Shown here piece by piece: positions 12,437-23,866 of a DNA stretch of 64,000 nt. The stretch's first letter is position 1. Every line of letters begins with the position of its first letter. Both the position numbers and the translations under genes were made by a program. Source of the stretch: Arachnopeziza araneosa (Eukaryota; Ascomycota; Leotiomycetes; Helotiales; Arachnopezizaceae). The DNA lies in NCBI GenBank assembly GCA_003988855.1, contig QYAI01000019.1, positions 5,278 through 69,277 of the forward strand, in the 5' to 3' direction. The notes under the pieces were generated by a model, which was not told the origin of the DNA, searched no databases, and worked only from the letters and a program-made list of their open reading frames with translations.

Positions 12437-12819
12437 AAGCGAACCATCCAGAAGACCTCGCGACCTGCAGAGCGGGAGATGAAGCTTAACCTACTTGATG
12501 GGATGGACAATCTTGTGGCGGCTGTTGGAGACCTCATGTGTGTATCTGACACGGACTTGTCATCAATCTCTGGTTGATTGAAGTCATCTCTCTTCGGAGT
12601 TCGGTACTATATAGATAATCAAACTGTAATATATACCAGCTGTCATCTGGTTTTTCCCCTTAGCATAATTGGCGACCGAAAATGTCAATTGACTCTCATA
12701 TATCTGACCCGTCCCAAGGGCACCGGAGAGAAGATGAAAGCCTGAGCAATTCTCCCGATAACGCCATACTCTCTCAACCGCGTTTAGGTCGACTTAGTGG
12801 TCAAGTCAGCACTAAATGA
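12437..12819 (+). mobile_element. Possible LTR-retrotransposon remnant (LTR end, primer-binding-like site, gag start)
   Basis: A stretch ending near 12668 in TTAGCA is followed by TAATTGGCGACC, which resembles an LTR 3' terminus next to a primer-binding site. At 12682 an ATG opens a 45-codon hydrophilic Ser/Gln-rich frame (MSIDSHISDPSQG...) that ends at a TGA and looks like the start of a gag polyprotein. The next 340 bp reach the kinase stop codon without any pol motif, so at most a truncated copy is present. No matching second LTR was found in this window. The call rests on motif resemblance only. Confidence 0.25.
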
Positions 12820-13164
12820 GAGAACAGTTATCGAATGAACATGGATTTCATCTCATCTAAAGATTCGCGTGATCTCCGACGCTCACAGATAAACGTACAG
12901 GAGCGAAAATGCAACGCAGCAAGGGTATCAATATCACAAGCAACACTAGCAATGCGACCGACTTTCCCGGGAAACAGCAACCGATCTCAGACTATCAGAT
13001 CACCGGATTCCAATGATCCACCAATACCTCTGCCTCGGGCATCATTGCGTGCCCTTTGCTTCTCTAACTCTCTTCTTCTGCAGCTCATCGCTAGCGACTT
13101 TTATAGACAAAGACTTTGAAAGCAATTTTGAAACATTGCAGTACATCCATCTCTTATTTGGGTC

Positions 13165-15437
13165 CTATGACTCTCCTCTAGTCATTGTTTTTGAAATCGT
13201 TCTTTTCTTAGCGGTTGTTAGTGACCCTTCAGGGGACCGATCATCCGAAGTTAAAGGGCGTTTCAAGGTAGTACCACGATACATTGCCGTTGTACCTATT
13301 TCCTTTTTAGAGCCGACCTTAATTCTCGGTATTGCTCGAAACTCAGAGACCTCGGGAGAGTTTTGAGAAGTTTGGCTGTCCGAATTTCCACCAAATAAAT
13401 CGTGTCCAGATATAGAATGGATCGTCAAGTCTTGCTCTTTTCTTCCGTTCTCAATGTGGTGGAATTTCTGAGATTCCTGAGAAGTCAGAAAGAGAGATCC
13501 AGACTCATTGAGGTTGGCAAGAATACTTCTTCGCTGTGAAGACTCTCTTTGTTGGAGATGTCTATCTAATCCAAAGTATGGGGAGAGCGTTGTGTCTGGG
13601 AGTTTCCTCCGGAAACGAGGTCCCTGCTCAGTGAGCCGTTCTTGTGATGTTATTTTTTTTCTTCCAGGAAGATTTTCGATCACTCGATCTTCGTTATCCC
13701 TCTTCTTCCAGAATTTTATGACTTTATTGTAACCTTCTTCTATGAGTGCTGCTTCAGTTTCAGGCTTCTTGAACCAGGAATGATTCAAGGCTTGTGCAGC
13801 AGTCATTCGACTCTGAGGTTCGGTAACTAACAACCCGCGAAGAAATCTCAAAGCTCTACGAGGCATGAATTGCCACTGGTTTCTGACGTAACTATTATCC
13901 ATCCCTAGGAAGCGATTCGCTATTTGTTTCTGACTCAATTGCGACATCTCCTCGCGTGGAATTAGAGAATGACCTGTGAGAAGGCATGCAGTCAACACTC
14001 CAAGTGACCATATGTCCGCTGCCATTGTGTAGCCTCCTTTTTGGGTATCAACAACTTCGACTTCCCTAAGAACAGTTAGCATGTATTCGCTGTTGTTCAG
14101 TGATGCAAATTTACGGTGCAATAAAGCCTTCGGTCCCAAGCCTAGACAGGAGTCTACCAGTCTTTTCATTGATATAATTTGCGAAGCCAAAGTCTGTCAA
14201 GACAACCCGACCTCCAAAATCAGTCTGCATGATGAGGACGTTTTCAGGTTTTAAATCTCGATGGACGACGCCATTTGAGTGCATAAAGTTGACAGCAAGC
14301 ACAATTTGTCGAGCAACGACCCGGCTGTGCCAGTCGCTAAGGCAACCGCCATGAGACTCAATGTAAGAGAAGAGATCTCCGCCAGGTGCTAGCTCAGTGA
14401 ACATGTATCTGCTTCTAGTCAGAGCCAAATCAAGAACACGCTAAAGTGTACCGACAGGGAGTCATCGGAGCAGAATGCTTTCTTGAGCTTGATGATATTT
14501 GGCTTTGATACTGTAAGCGTAAGTTGGATTTCCTGTGATGCGGATGACTTGCATGGCTTAGCTTCGAAAGGATATTTATTTCCCGCAGGACAAGCTTTCT
14601 TCCATCCTTTGCACGATGAACTTTATCTAACCAATCACGCCCAGGCATGTCGGACCTGAGGTTTCCGGTAATCTCTTGGGCCGCCGATTGTAAGTTTACA
14701 ATTTTGCATGCTAACTGTTGAGAAGTTGAGACTTCCTTAGCCAAGTAAACAGCACCGTAATGACCCCTGCCAAGGACTCGATCCGACACTGTATACTGGT
14801 CTTCAAAATGCTGCAAGATTTTAGCATCAAGAATCGAGGTTGAACTCTGTACCCACACGTAAATCATTCAATTCAGACCATTCTCGATGAACAGTTGAAT
14901 GAGATGGCTGTTGAAATTGAAATCTCCAGTGCGGCCTGATCTCGATAGTATCGCCATGGACGAGAAGGTAGCCTAGCCTTTCGCGACAGATCATCCCAAT
15001 ACACTGATTATTGACATACGTGCCGTTGGTTGTCTCGAGATCCTCACAATATACGAGAGGTTGCAAGTCACCACTATTCTCTAGTTCGTAAATGATGGAA
15101 TAGATACGGAAATGTTGCTTCGAGACGAGTTCATTTGGGATTACGGCTTGGCTATCTCTTGCGATTAGTGACCCGTTAAGCATGGCTCAGGTGAGATTTT
15201 ACCACTTGGTAGCATCTCTCCCAATTCGAATCTCCCTGCTGGGGTAGATGGGAATTTCTGAAGAGCGTAAGTATTGGAATAGATAGAATCAAGAAATTTA
15301 CTCAGCTCCCCCCCAGAAGCCCGTTCATACGTCAGAAATGAAATCGGTGCTTCTGAGTGCATAAAATCGTCCGTGTCATGGTCGCCTGTCGTGAGGCCTG
15401 TCGTATTGAGTATAATGTCTTCCATGATCTTCGACAT
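13165..15437 (-). CDS. FHA-domain Ser/Thr kinase, Chk2/Rad53/Mek1 family
   Basis: Seven exons on minus: 15437-15302, 15257-15203, 15151-14857, 14810-14553, 14502-14456, 14408-14115, 14065-13165; 661 aa. The product fits checkpoint kinases that bind phosphothreonine through FHA and signal DNA damage or meiotic recombination, presumably in the nucleus. The FHA domain (about 46-140) shows REIRIGRDATKC (Gly58-Arg59), VSKQH (Ser74, His77) and NGTYVN (106-111). The kinase domain (about 168-430) shows the Gly loop LGRGHYGAVY, ACKIV, HRDLKPEN (313-320), DFG (336-338) and the APE-type GFIAPE. A Ser/Arg-rich tail of about 230 residues follows. The 55-nt second exon is required to keep the FHA Gly-Arg in frame. 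The intron 14503-14552 begins with GC, not GT. Which paralogue (Chk2, Mek1 or Dun1 type) cannot be decided here. Confidence 0.88.
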
Positions 15438-16336
15438 TGCTGGATTCAGTAGGAAAAGAATCGCAGGAGGAAGCCCAAGTAAGATTAGACGAAGATAGAA
15501 TTGCCCAGCTGGATTATCTGAAGAATCCAGCTTATTGAAATTTGGCTGGAGAAAGATTATGTTCAAGATCAAGTTTGGCTCACTCGGAATGGAAGGCACG
15601 AAGTACGCTTGCCCAACCTAACAACAAGCATACCGCCTTGCTATTGCCAAACTCTCTGCTTGCTTGTATCTCTTTGCATCTCCTTTCTAAAGCTTACTTT
15701 CAAAAAGCCAGGAGAGAGGCTGCGGGTTTCTGCAACTGAAAGATAAAAAATAAGCCAAGAAACGCAAAATTGCAACAACGACAACCGATTTGAGTAAAAC
15801 TACCTAGCATCTCCTTTAACTTCTCACTGATATCATCGATTTCATTACAAAGTAGGATAATATTAAATATGTGGAGAGGCGATCTACAAAGTTCTACTGA
15901 CTCTGGAACGGGGATGGTGATTACCGATTTGATAGATTTTATATGATCGAATAGCCATCAACCTGGAGTCTTCTGCGTTGAATGTACGTAAATACGAGCA
16001 ATTTCATACACGACGTAAATCTTGCCCAGTGTATGCTCTTCAAGTAACTTGTTTCTTTAGGTTCCCGGATTTGACGTGTCTCAAGTAAACGTCCGAAAAG
16101 ATACTGCCACAAGTTCTGTGCTTGTAATGACTATTGAACCAGAGAATAATTGGTTAAATTTTCGTGCTCACATGAACGCACTTAAGTGATAGAACTCAAG
16201 TGAGTTCTAGACGTTTTTTCTACGCCAATTCTGTTATTACACCGAGGAAAATTCATCCTCCAGGACTCAAAATATACACCATTCCAATGCGCCTCCATCC
16301 AGAATTTACAAAAAAAAAATGTTTCTTCCTCATGTC
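15438..16336. other. Intergenic, kinase promoter region
   Basis: AT-rich; contains the upstream region of the kinase and the 3' flank of the uL13m gene. No further gene was recognised. Confidence 0.5.
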
Positions 16337-16958
16337 TTACAACTCTGAAGCCGTTTTTTCCATAACAGGCGTCTCCTCACCAGTCGGCCATTTCGCAACA
16401 ACCTTTTTGCCGCTGAACCTTATAATATTCCCATTGTACGGATGTCTACTGCCCTCAAAAGCCTTCAGCCTCGAGAGTCTATCGTCCCTTAACCTATTCT
16501 TCGGCAACATTCCACTAACCGCCTTCCTTAGCACCTCTGCACCCCCTAACTTTGCCATCAGCCCATCCATCGAAATTTGTCTTAGATTACCAGGTCGAGT
16601 GTTATGTCTGTAATAGAGTTTCTGCCATCGTTTTTTGCCTGTCGTGTGGAGTTCGGAACAATTTGTTACAACTACATAGTCACCGCAGTCGGTTGAAGGG
16701 TCCCAAATCGGCTTGTGTTTTCCCATTAACAGAACAGCGATTCGCGAGGCGAGACGGCCGAGAGATGGTGGTGTCACCTCTGTTGAATTCGGAGAGACTT
16801 TGGAACGTATCGTGCTGAGCCTATGATGGGGAGTAGTACAGGATACATGATGCCATGTTCGCGAGTAGGCTAGTTTGGTCTGAGGAGGTGATTTGCGTTA
16901 GAGCCAAGATTATGGACTGGAAGTTTGGAGCTCATACCAATCCATTGGTTTGGGACAT
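16337..16958 (-). CDS. MRPL23: Mitochondrial large-subunit ribosomal protein uL13m
   Basis: Two exons on minus, 16958-16938 (7 codons) and 16879-16337, with a 58-bp intron; 187 aa. The protein is a component of the mitoribosome large subunit. Family signatures are MSQTNGLTKLAYSRTWHHV at the very start (closely following the yeast Mrpl23 N-terminus), SLGRLASRIAVLLMGKHKP, CGDYVVVTNC, GKKRWQKLYYRH and AVSGMLPKNRLRDDRLSRLK. The start codon is fixed by the short first exon, which restores the conserved WHHV N-terminus. The gene is divergent from CCS1, with 269 bp between start codons. Confidence 0.93.
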
Positions 16959-17227
16959 ATTGGATACTGGCCCTCAGACCAATTGAGTCGTGGTGAGTGG
17001 AGGGGAAGCGTTGATCGAGTGCTACCTTCCCTCGCGAAGATGAGGTTTTCGACCTCGGAAGCCGGCCAATATTTATCCGGGGCGAAGCTCCGATTTCAAA
17101 GCAAATCGTTTTTGATATTGCTCTAGAGCATCCCCCATCTTTCAATAAACTTGGCTCAGGTCTGAAAATCGATAAATACTCTCACGCTTTCTCGATTGGG
17201 TATTTCAAATTTATCTGAATATTCGCA
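16959..17227. promoter_or_regulatory. Divergent promoter between uL13m and CCS1
   Basis: Only 269 bp separate two start codons on opposite strands, so both promoters lie here. No TATA element was identified. Confidence 0.5.
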
Positions 17228-18146
17228 ATGGCCGTCACAATTCCATTCCAGGTGGGAGTCCCGTCCTCTTCGGTTTTTCAAATCACGTGTTACTTACTGA
17301 CTGCCTTTAGACACTGTTTGCAGTGCCGATGACTTGCGAAAGCTGCGTAAAGGACATTTCAAGTTCATTGTACGCGCTTGGTGGTATTAAGAAGATCGAA
17401 GCCAATCTGAAAGATCAACTCGTGACCATCTCAGGCACAGGTTCGCCCGACTAAAATACCATCCGCTCAGAAGCGGGCAAGATACTGATCCTCCCAGCGG
17501 CCCCTTCCGCTATCGTTGCGGCTATTCAATCTACGGGCAGGGACGCTATTTTGAGAGGCTCAGGAGGCTCAAACAGTGAGCCGAAAGATCCCGCCACTTT
17601 ACTGTGAGTCCTCATGCTAATAAGCTTGATTTTTATTTAGGTGCTGCCGTGTGCATTCTTGAGACGCACTCAACAGATGTATCAGACAAGGTGAGAGGAT
17701 TGGCACGGATGGTTGAGGTTGCTCCCAGTTTAACGCTTATTGATCTTACGATTCGTGGCCTGTCGCCAGGGAAGTATTGGGCCACCGTGAGAGAAACAGG
17801 TGATATCTCGAATGGGGCTGTTTCGACAAGAGGAATATGGTCTGATGGGAAAGAAGATACTCAGAGCATGAGAGGGGTCCTAGGCACAGTGCAAGTTGGC
17901 AAGGATGGTATTGGCAGCGTGTTTCTTGATAAGCCATTTCAGATATGGGAAATGATAGGACGTGGCATGGTAGTCTCAAGACAGCACAACAGGGAGGAGA
18001 AGTTTGCGAAGAATGACGAAAATACACTCGTTGGTGTCATTGCAAGGAGTGCAGGCGTGTGGGATAATGACAAAACGGTGTGCTCATGTTCAGGGAAGAC
18101 GCTATGGGAAGAGAGGAAGGATGAGGTTCAAAAGGGGATGTTGTAA
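17228..18146 (+). CDS. CCS1: Copper chaperone for Cu/Zn superoxide dismutase
   Basis: Four exons: 17228-17251, 17311-17440, 17498-17575, 17641-18146; 245 aa. CCS1 inserts copper and the disulfide into Sod1, in the cytosol and mitochondrial intermembrane space. Domain I is HMA-like with the copper motif MTCESC (Cys17, Cys20). Domain II is SOD-like (about residues 80-205), with LTLIDLTIRGLSPGKYWATV and GIGSVFLDKPFQIWEMIG. Domain III ends in the copper-transferring CSC (Cys225, Cys227) followed by GKTLWEERKDEV. All three domains are complete, so the chaperone should be functional. The third donor (after SNS, at 17576) is chosen because it rejoins SNSAAVCILE in frame; a stronger-looking GTGAGT further on breaks the frame. 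Length is normal for fungal CCS1. Confidence 0.93.
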
Positions 18147-20145
18147 GGCCATCTCGAAGACAGATAGAAACGGAAACGTCATGATGTTTGAAATGCCCAA
18201 AGCGGCAATGTGTTGGAATTTTGAAGACTACTTAGACGTCAAGCTTCCATCGTCGTCCCAAGATCAGGCGTCGATCAGGAACTGGCTGCCATGCTGCCTT
18301 CACGGCTGTTTCAAGAGCCTGCATCTTCAGACTGCGGATTGCTTGTTTTCGTCCAAAGAGATCGAGGGCATGTCTAGCCTCCGGCGGATGCAGATCCTAT
18401 AAATGGCTTGTTACAGTTCCAAACAAAAAGGACAGAAGATGCTCTTCGGGCCCGAGGCCGAGCTGCTAGTTGGGTAACAATTTAGGAACGAACCAAGAGT
18501 TGAGACGAAGGCAGCCGACTCCTGTTTTGTCGCTAGAATCGGGATTCATGCAACCTTAAGTTGAAGATCTTCCAGCAGGCTGTATCGATGAAGCTCAAAC
18601 AGCCTGAGGTGGAAGCGAGTTTCGAGCAACCTTGAGTCGCTTCTCCTGAGACTCGCCAAGCATCCTGCACGACGGGTGCTCGGACAGATATCTTGAGTGC
18701 AGGTGGTGAAGGCGAGGGTGAAGAGCTACGTCTACTGACCCTTTACAGCCGGTAGATGAAGAATCGTAACTGGACCGAATCCTTTCGGCCAGTCGGAAAA
18801 TGATGATTGGGTCGTCGTCTGGACCGACCCGCGCTGGGCCATCTCAACTCTGTCTAATAATAAATAGTCGGTCATGCAAATGAGCTGGCACTGTCACTGC
18901 AGAGAGGCACCACATGATGGGAAGTGTGGTGAGGACGGCACGATATTGGCGGGAGCGATGGGTTCTTGACTCGTGAGAGAAGTCACTATTGAGAGCGGAG
19001 AGGGATGTTGGGAAACCAAACTCGGTGATGATTGAGGTGATTTGTGACTTCGTAGGGAGCGAGCTTCTGAAGCACTTTACGCGCCCTGGAACGCCTCCTG
19101 TGCCAGACAGCACACCTCGTCAAACCAATAAGCGGGATTACGCGCTTTTGGAACACTCGCCGCCTGGAAGATGTTTGTTTTGCTGTTTCCACGGCCGGCT
19201 GGGGAGAACATGTGGCGGGCTGGGATGCTTGTTACCAAATGGTAGCCATGTTGCAGGACCAGATGGTGTGGCTTGAGCGGGAGTGTGAGAGCCTTTCCAC
19301 TCGCGACTCGGTGGCAGTCATCTCATGCAGTTGGCAATATCTGTCGACCGCCTCCTTTCCTCCCCCTCGGTACAAGTGACCACCATCCCCGTCGTCGACG
19401 TCTTGAAGCAGCGTCCCCCAGCCTCGCCCTCTGCTCACAGTCGTCCATTTTCCTGAGCCTTCCTGCGCCAAATCCCCGACTATCAACGGTTGACGCATCC
19501 AGCAATTGGGTTCGCTCACTGCATAATCGCTCTGGTTCCAAGGAATCCGTCCCTCTCATCGGCTTGCCGTGAAATCACCTGCCAATCGACGCAATTGTGA
19601 TTGCATGAAGCATCCACTTTGGCTTTGACCGGGACTAGGCCCCGCTCCCAATTCGACTGTGTTACGCGCTGCCCGCTCCTCGCCCACTCATTCTCTTCCA
19701 CCGCACAACCTTCAACCATCACCAACAGCTGCTAGACGGCTCGATAGTACCTGACAGCTCTCCTGCCCGAAGATCCTCGCTCTTAAACTGCCGCCTTCCA
19801 AAGCACTGTTCCGCAGACTTTTCTTCTCTCTCAACCTCGAGAGACCTAGTGGAAATCTGATACACTTCACGCCCTCAACTCGGAACCAAGACCCTCCGCA
19901 ACCCAAATCCAAATCCCGATTGAACCACCGACTTGGGCACATTCGAATAAGAATTGAACAGGAGTAGCAGAGTTGGGACTTTGACCACGCCCATTGCGAG
20001 AGTTTGGCCACCGAGGACGTCATTGAGACTACAAGCCGAATCCCTCTCGAGTCTCACAACAATTGACGGCTGGTCGCTCGGAAGCGACCAGCTCTCGTGG
20101 AGTACGAAGTTCTGGTTTGGGGTGAAATTTAACTGAATTCTCATA
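18147..20145. other. 2-kb intergenic region, likely long NoxR leader
   Basis: No convincing gene lies between CCS1 and noxR. The second half (about 19300-20100) is pyrimidine-rich on the plus strand with many short overlapping frames, as in long 5' leaders of regulated fungal genes. The extent of any leader cannot be seen from sequence. Confidence 0.4.
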
Positions 20146-22022
20146 ATGTCTTTGAAGCAGGTGCGTACTCTTCATACCAGAAAATATGGTGGCGGAAGCA
20201 GCGGTATTGACATCCGAACTAGGAAATCGAGACCTGGGTGGCAGCACTTGCTCATTATGATAATAATGAGTTTGACGAAGCGTTAAAGGAATTTGACGGG
20301 ATTTCGGATACATCGAAAATTCTATTCAACTGTGGTGTAATTCATGCCACCCTCGGAGAGCATGAGAAAGCGGTTTGTCTCACCGCACATTCTTCGTATG
20401 GGTGCATTCTAATCCATAAACAGGTCGAGTGCTACCAACGAGCGGTACGCCTGGATCAGTATCTTGCTGTTGCCTACTTTCAACAGGGTGTTTCGAACTT
20501 CTTGGTCGGTGATTTTGAGGAGGCCCTGGCGAATTTCAATGATACACTGCTCTACTTGAGAGGGAATAACATGATCGACTATGCACAGTTAGGTCTCATG
20601 TTCAAACTCTATTCTTGCGAGGTCCTCTTCAATCGTGGCTTATGCTACATCTACTTGCAACAGAAGGATGCTGGAATGCAGGATTTCTCATTTGCTGTTA
20701 AGGAGAAGGTTGTTGAAGATCATAATGTCATTGACGAGGCTATTCGCGAAGAAGCAGAAGTACGGATTTCATCCTAACGTCAACAGGCCTTACTGACAGT
20801 TTTTAGGGCTACACCGTTTTCTCAATACCTGTGGGAGTGGTATATCGACCGAATCAAGCCAAGGTCAAGAATCTGAAGACGAAAGATTATCTGGGCAAAG
20901 CCCGACTGGTCGCAGCGTCTGATCGATCAAACGCTTTCACTGGGTTTGCTGGATCGGAAATTAAGAATGTATGTTGGCCTCACATGCCACCATGGAAGAT
21001 AAACTAACAAGTATAGGCTGGAAAACTAGATGTTAAGGATGATAGACCAGCAGAGAGTCTTTCCTTTGCTGCTACAAACCTTGTCAAACCGGGTCTGTCC
21101 AGTAAACGACAACAGTCCGAGCCACCACTGAATCGCAATGTCTTCCCCCCCACCCCTCCTCCTGAGGGAGAAAAGGGCCCTAATCAAATGAGCCGTGGAG
21201 CATCTGTTAGAAATGGCCCTAAGCCAATGCCCGCCAAGCTGAATATCGAGAAGGCCCGTCCGAATGAACGGTATGAAATCCGAGAAGATGCAGTGAGGAG
21301 TCCACCACGGTCCAGTAACCGAGGACCTAGAGCACAATCAGAAGTGCGTGGTCCACCTTCACGAAGCTTCTCAACAAGAGATCCTTCCAGGTCAAGGGCA
21401 CCGCCACCACAACGAAGACGGTCGGAAGAAGAAGAGGAGGAGGAGGACGAGTATCCCGGTGAACTCTATGATATGTACTCTGGAGGTTCTCGAAACTCGC
21501 GGAATCCTCGTCAGAACAGTCGACCAAGAATGCAACCTAAATATATTGAAGAAGAGGAAGAGTATGTAAGTGATTACGATGACGGTTCATTCGATGAGAA
21601 CGACTTCGAAATGGTCTCCAATCGACCACCTCCAGCAGGTGGAAGAACGCGTGCCCAATCATCTAGCGGTCGTGGTCAATCTAGGAGACCAGAAATACGC
21701 AAGATCCGAGTCAAAGTTCATGCTGAGGATGTACGTTTCATTATGGTTGGGGCTGCAGTGGAGTTTCCAGATCTCGTCGACAAAGTCAGAGAGAAGTTCG
21801 GTCTCCGCAAGCGTTTCAAGATCAAGGTCCGAGATGACGATACACCTACCGGTGATATGATCACAATGGGCGACCAAGATGATCTAGACATGGTGATCAT
21901 GAGTGTCAAGTCTAATGCAAGGAAAGAACGTCTGGATATGGGCAAATTGGAGGTAAGTTCCACTCAACTGGCTTTCCCGATAGGTCTAACCACATTTCTA
22001 GATTTGGGTACAAGAAGTTTGA
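20146..22022 (+). CDS. noxR: NADPH oxidase regulatory subunit NoxR (p67phox-like)
   Basis: Six exons: 20146-20160, 20223-20372, 20424-20759, 20807-20968, 21017-21952, 22002-22022; 539 aa. NoxR activates the fungal NoxA/NoxB membrane oxidases with Rac and scaffold proteins, controlling superoxide production in hyphal fusion, fruiting and infection. N-terminal TPRs (about 1-190) contain YDNNEFDEALKEFDGI, HEKAVECYQRAVRLDQYLAV and the Rac-binding-type region. A disordered Pro/Arg/Glu-rich middle (about 220-430) includes an acidic run. The C-terminal PB1 domain (about 439-525) holds KIRVKVHAEDVRFIMV and a DDDTPTGDMITMGDQDDLDM acidic OPCA-like part. The intron 20373-20423 is 51 bp and has no stop in frame, so it could be missed. 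It interrupts the TPR at EKA|VECYQ. The last exon encodes only six residues. Confidence 0.93.
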
Positions 22023-22989
22023 ATGATGATTGGTTATAACCACGACGATGTTGACAAAGTTCTACATCTTTTTTGTTTTGGAATCTCCGTGTTCCGTGTC
22101 AGGAGCATCAAATATACCAGCAAAGCGATCTATGCATACTAGATGGGATTGGAGTATTTTGGGTTTCTTGCATATACAGTAATACCCGCTACTACGTCTG
22201 TGACGTGCTTGGCTACCTTAGGACCATGGAGTTGTGATTTGCAGATTTTGAACAATGCAAACATGGGAACGAGACTCTGGGGCATATGAAAGCATCAATA
22301 TACCGAATACAGTGCAAATGAAAAGGATTTTGTACTTATAGCAAATGCTAGATTTTACTTTTTTTCTGTTATTCTCGACTTATATCATAATCTTCTACTT
22401 GCTCAGAAGAGCTGCGATTAATGCATTCTAGGCTGTAGACGGGAACTGTTTTAACATGCTCATCCCTAGCATTCATTATGTTCTACTAATTCCTTAAACA
22501 TACAGTCTCTTGTATAATCCACGGTTCCGATATTGAAATAATACGCTCAGTTTTGCTTTTCATATTCTCTCCCACCCTTACTAGTAAGTCGGCGGTAATT
22601 CATTGGTTTAGCTTCATATTACCTCCTTTTTTCTCTTGATCTCTAAAACTCATCTTCTGCGCTACAAAGGTAATTGTGTTTTGATTTCTGCTAATGCGGG
22701 GTTCCGCCCTTTCTTCCAGTAGACATCTTTGGTTTGTTTTTTTACCGTTTCTTAATCTTAGTATTCGTTCAAGTAGATATCTATGTCGCGATAAGTTTCA
22801 ATTACTCTTAGTATTTATGATTTAGACGATTCACTATCTTCTTGAAAAGGCAGTAAAAGAGAACGCATTAAACGACTGAATTAATACTCGTGTTTATTCA
22901 CTGGTGTAATCAAATGTTTCCATGTGTAGACATTTAGAGCAATTGAACTATGTCTGCTTCACAGTCAGAACAGCACTCTTTATACGTAG
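22023..22989. other. Convergent 3' intergenic region
   Basis: AT-rich and T-tract-rich sequence between the noxR and hemerythrin-like stop codons. No gene was recognised. Confidence 0.5.
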
Positions 22990-23866
22990 TTACATTGGCA
23001 TTCTTCGCATGTCTTGCAAAGTCCAATATTTCCTCATATTTTCCGCTCCAAGGGTTTTGACTTCCTGATCTAAATGCTTCCATAGCACATCTCCCCAGGT
23101 ATCCATTTTCTGCTTCAATACTCTCAACTCCAACTCCGTCTCGCCATTTCTACACTTTTCTAAATACTCTTCAAACTTGTCCATGCCAGCATGTATGTCT
23201 TTGTGTTGCTGTAACAACTCGGCGCAGTTCCTCCCTGCTTTAAATTCCGGCATTTTCGCGGCTAGTAGGGGAAAGATATGGTGTTCTTCGATGGAATGGT
23301 GTGTGGAAAGGTGTGAGCAGAACTGAATTCCTGTGTTGAGAAATTGCTTCAGACTTAGGTTTGAAGGCCGCTTGTTATTCTCGCAGGCAGAATATAATAG
23401 TGTCCAGGATTGACGGAAGTGGTTGTGCTGTTGCGCATGTTAGCCTGCTTTTTAAAAAAGGAGATTCAGAGGATCCTACGAAATACTCCATATGTTCAGC
23501 CATAGAATTGTACACCCTGAAATCTGCTGCGCTTAACTTTGGCAATTTCTCTTCTTCCTTCTTCTCTTCGACGTTTAAGTCTTTTGGGGCATCTTTCGCT
23601 TTCAGCGCTTCCACTGGCCCCTCATTGTCATTCAATATATTCAATTCAATTTCTGCAGGTTCGGCCAGCCGTTCTACCTCTGCAGCTTGCTCTTGACACA
23701 TATCCGCCATGATGGTTTTGTGGTCTTGAAGAGCTGGAGACAAGCAGGTAAAGTTGCGCCTGGAAGTGGGGTACTGGACGGCCGGGATGGGATTGGGCGC
23801 TCTTCGAGTTAAGGTACTGGAGGCGCGAAGTATTGGAAAGAGAAGAGTGAGGAGTATAGGACGCAT
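22990..23866 (-). CDS. Hemerythrin HHE cation-binding domain protein
   Basis: Two exons on minus, 23866-23480 and 23427-22990 (52-bp intron), 274 aa. The C-terminal half is a four-helix HHE domain with the usual metal ligand pattern: HNHF at the splice junction, HLSTHHSIEEHHIFPLL, QQHKDIHAGMDKFEEYL and LWKHLDQEVKTL. Such proteins bind a di-iron centre and may sense or buffer O2, NO or iron, but the role here is unknown. The N-terminus has a hydrophobic stretch followed by Arg-rich residues and RRNFTCLS. This could be a mitochondrial presequence or signal anchor; I lean to mitochondrial. An acidic linker (about 60-110) joins it to the domain. Confidence 0.85.

Larger units (their letters stand above)
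11375..13164. other. Intergenic with GC-rich part and repeat/LTR-like tract
   Basis: Upstream region of the sugar transporter followed by the 3' flank of the kinase gene. From 11450 to 12350 it is GC-rich, with overlapping non-protein-like frames on both strands. From about 12350 it holds the tandem repeat and LTR-like tract listed separately. Confidence 0.45.

Noticed and set aside
15156..15202. Shorter splice model of the kinase N-terminus reading ELGEMLPSG
   Set aside because: It loses the FHA Gly-Arg. A 44-bp intron at 15258-15301 and an acceptor at 15152 give IGRDATKCQAVIPN, the conserved form.
16200..16613. 137-codon plus-strand frame
   Set aside because: It is the antisense shadow of the uL13m gene.
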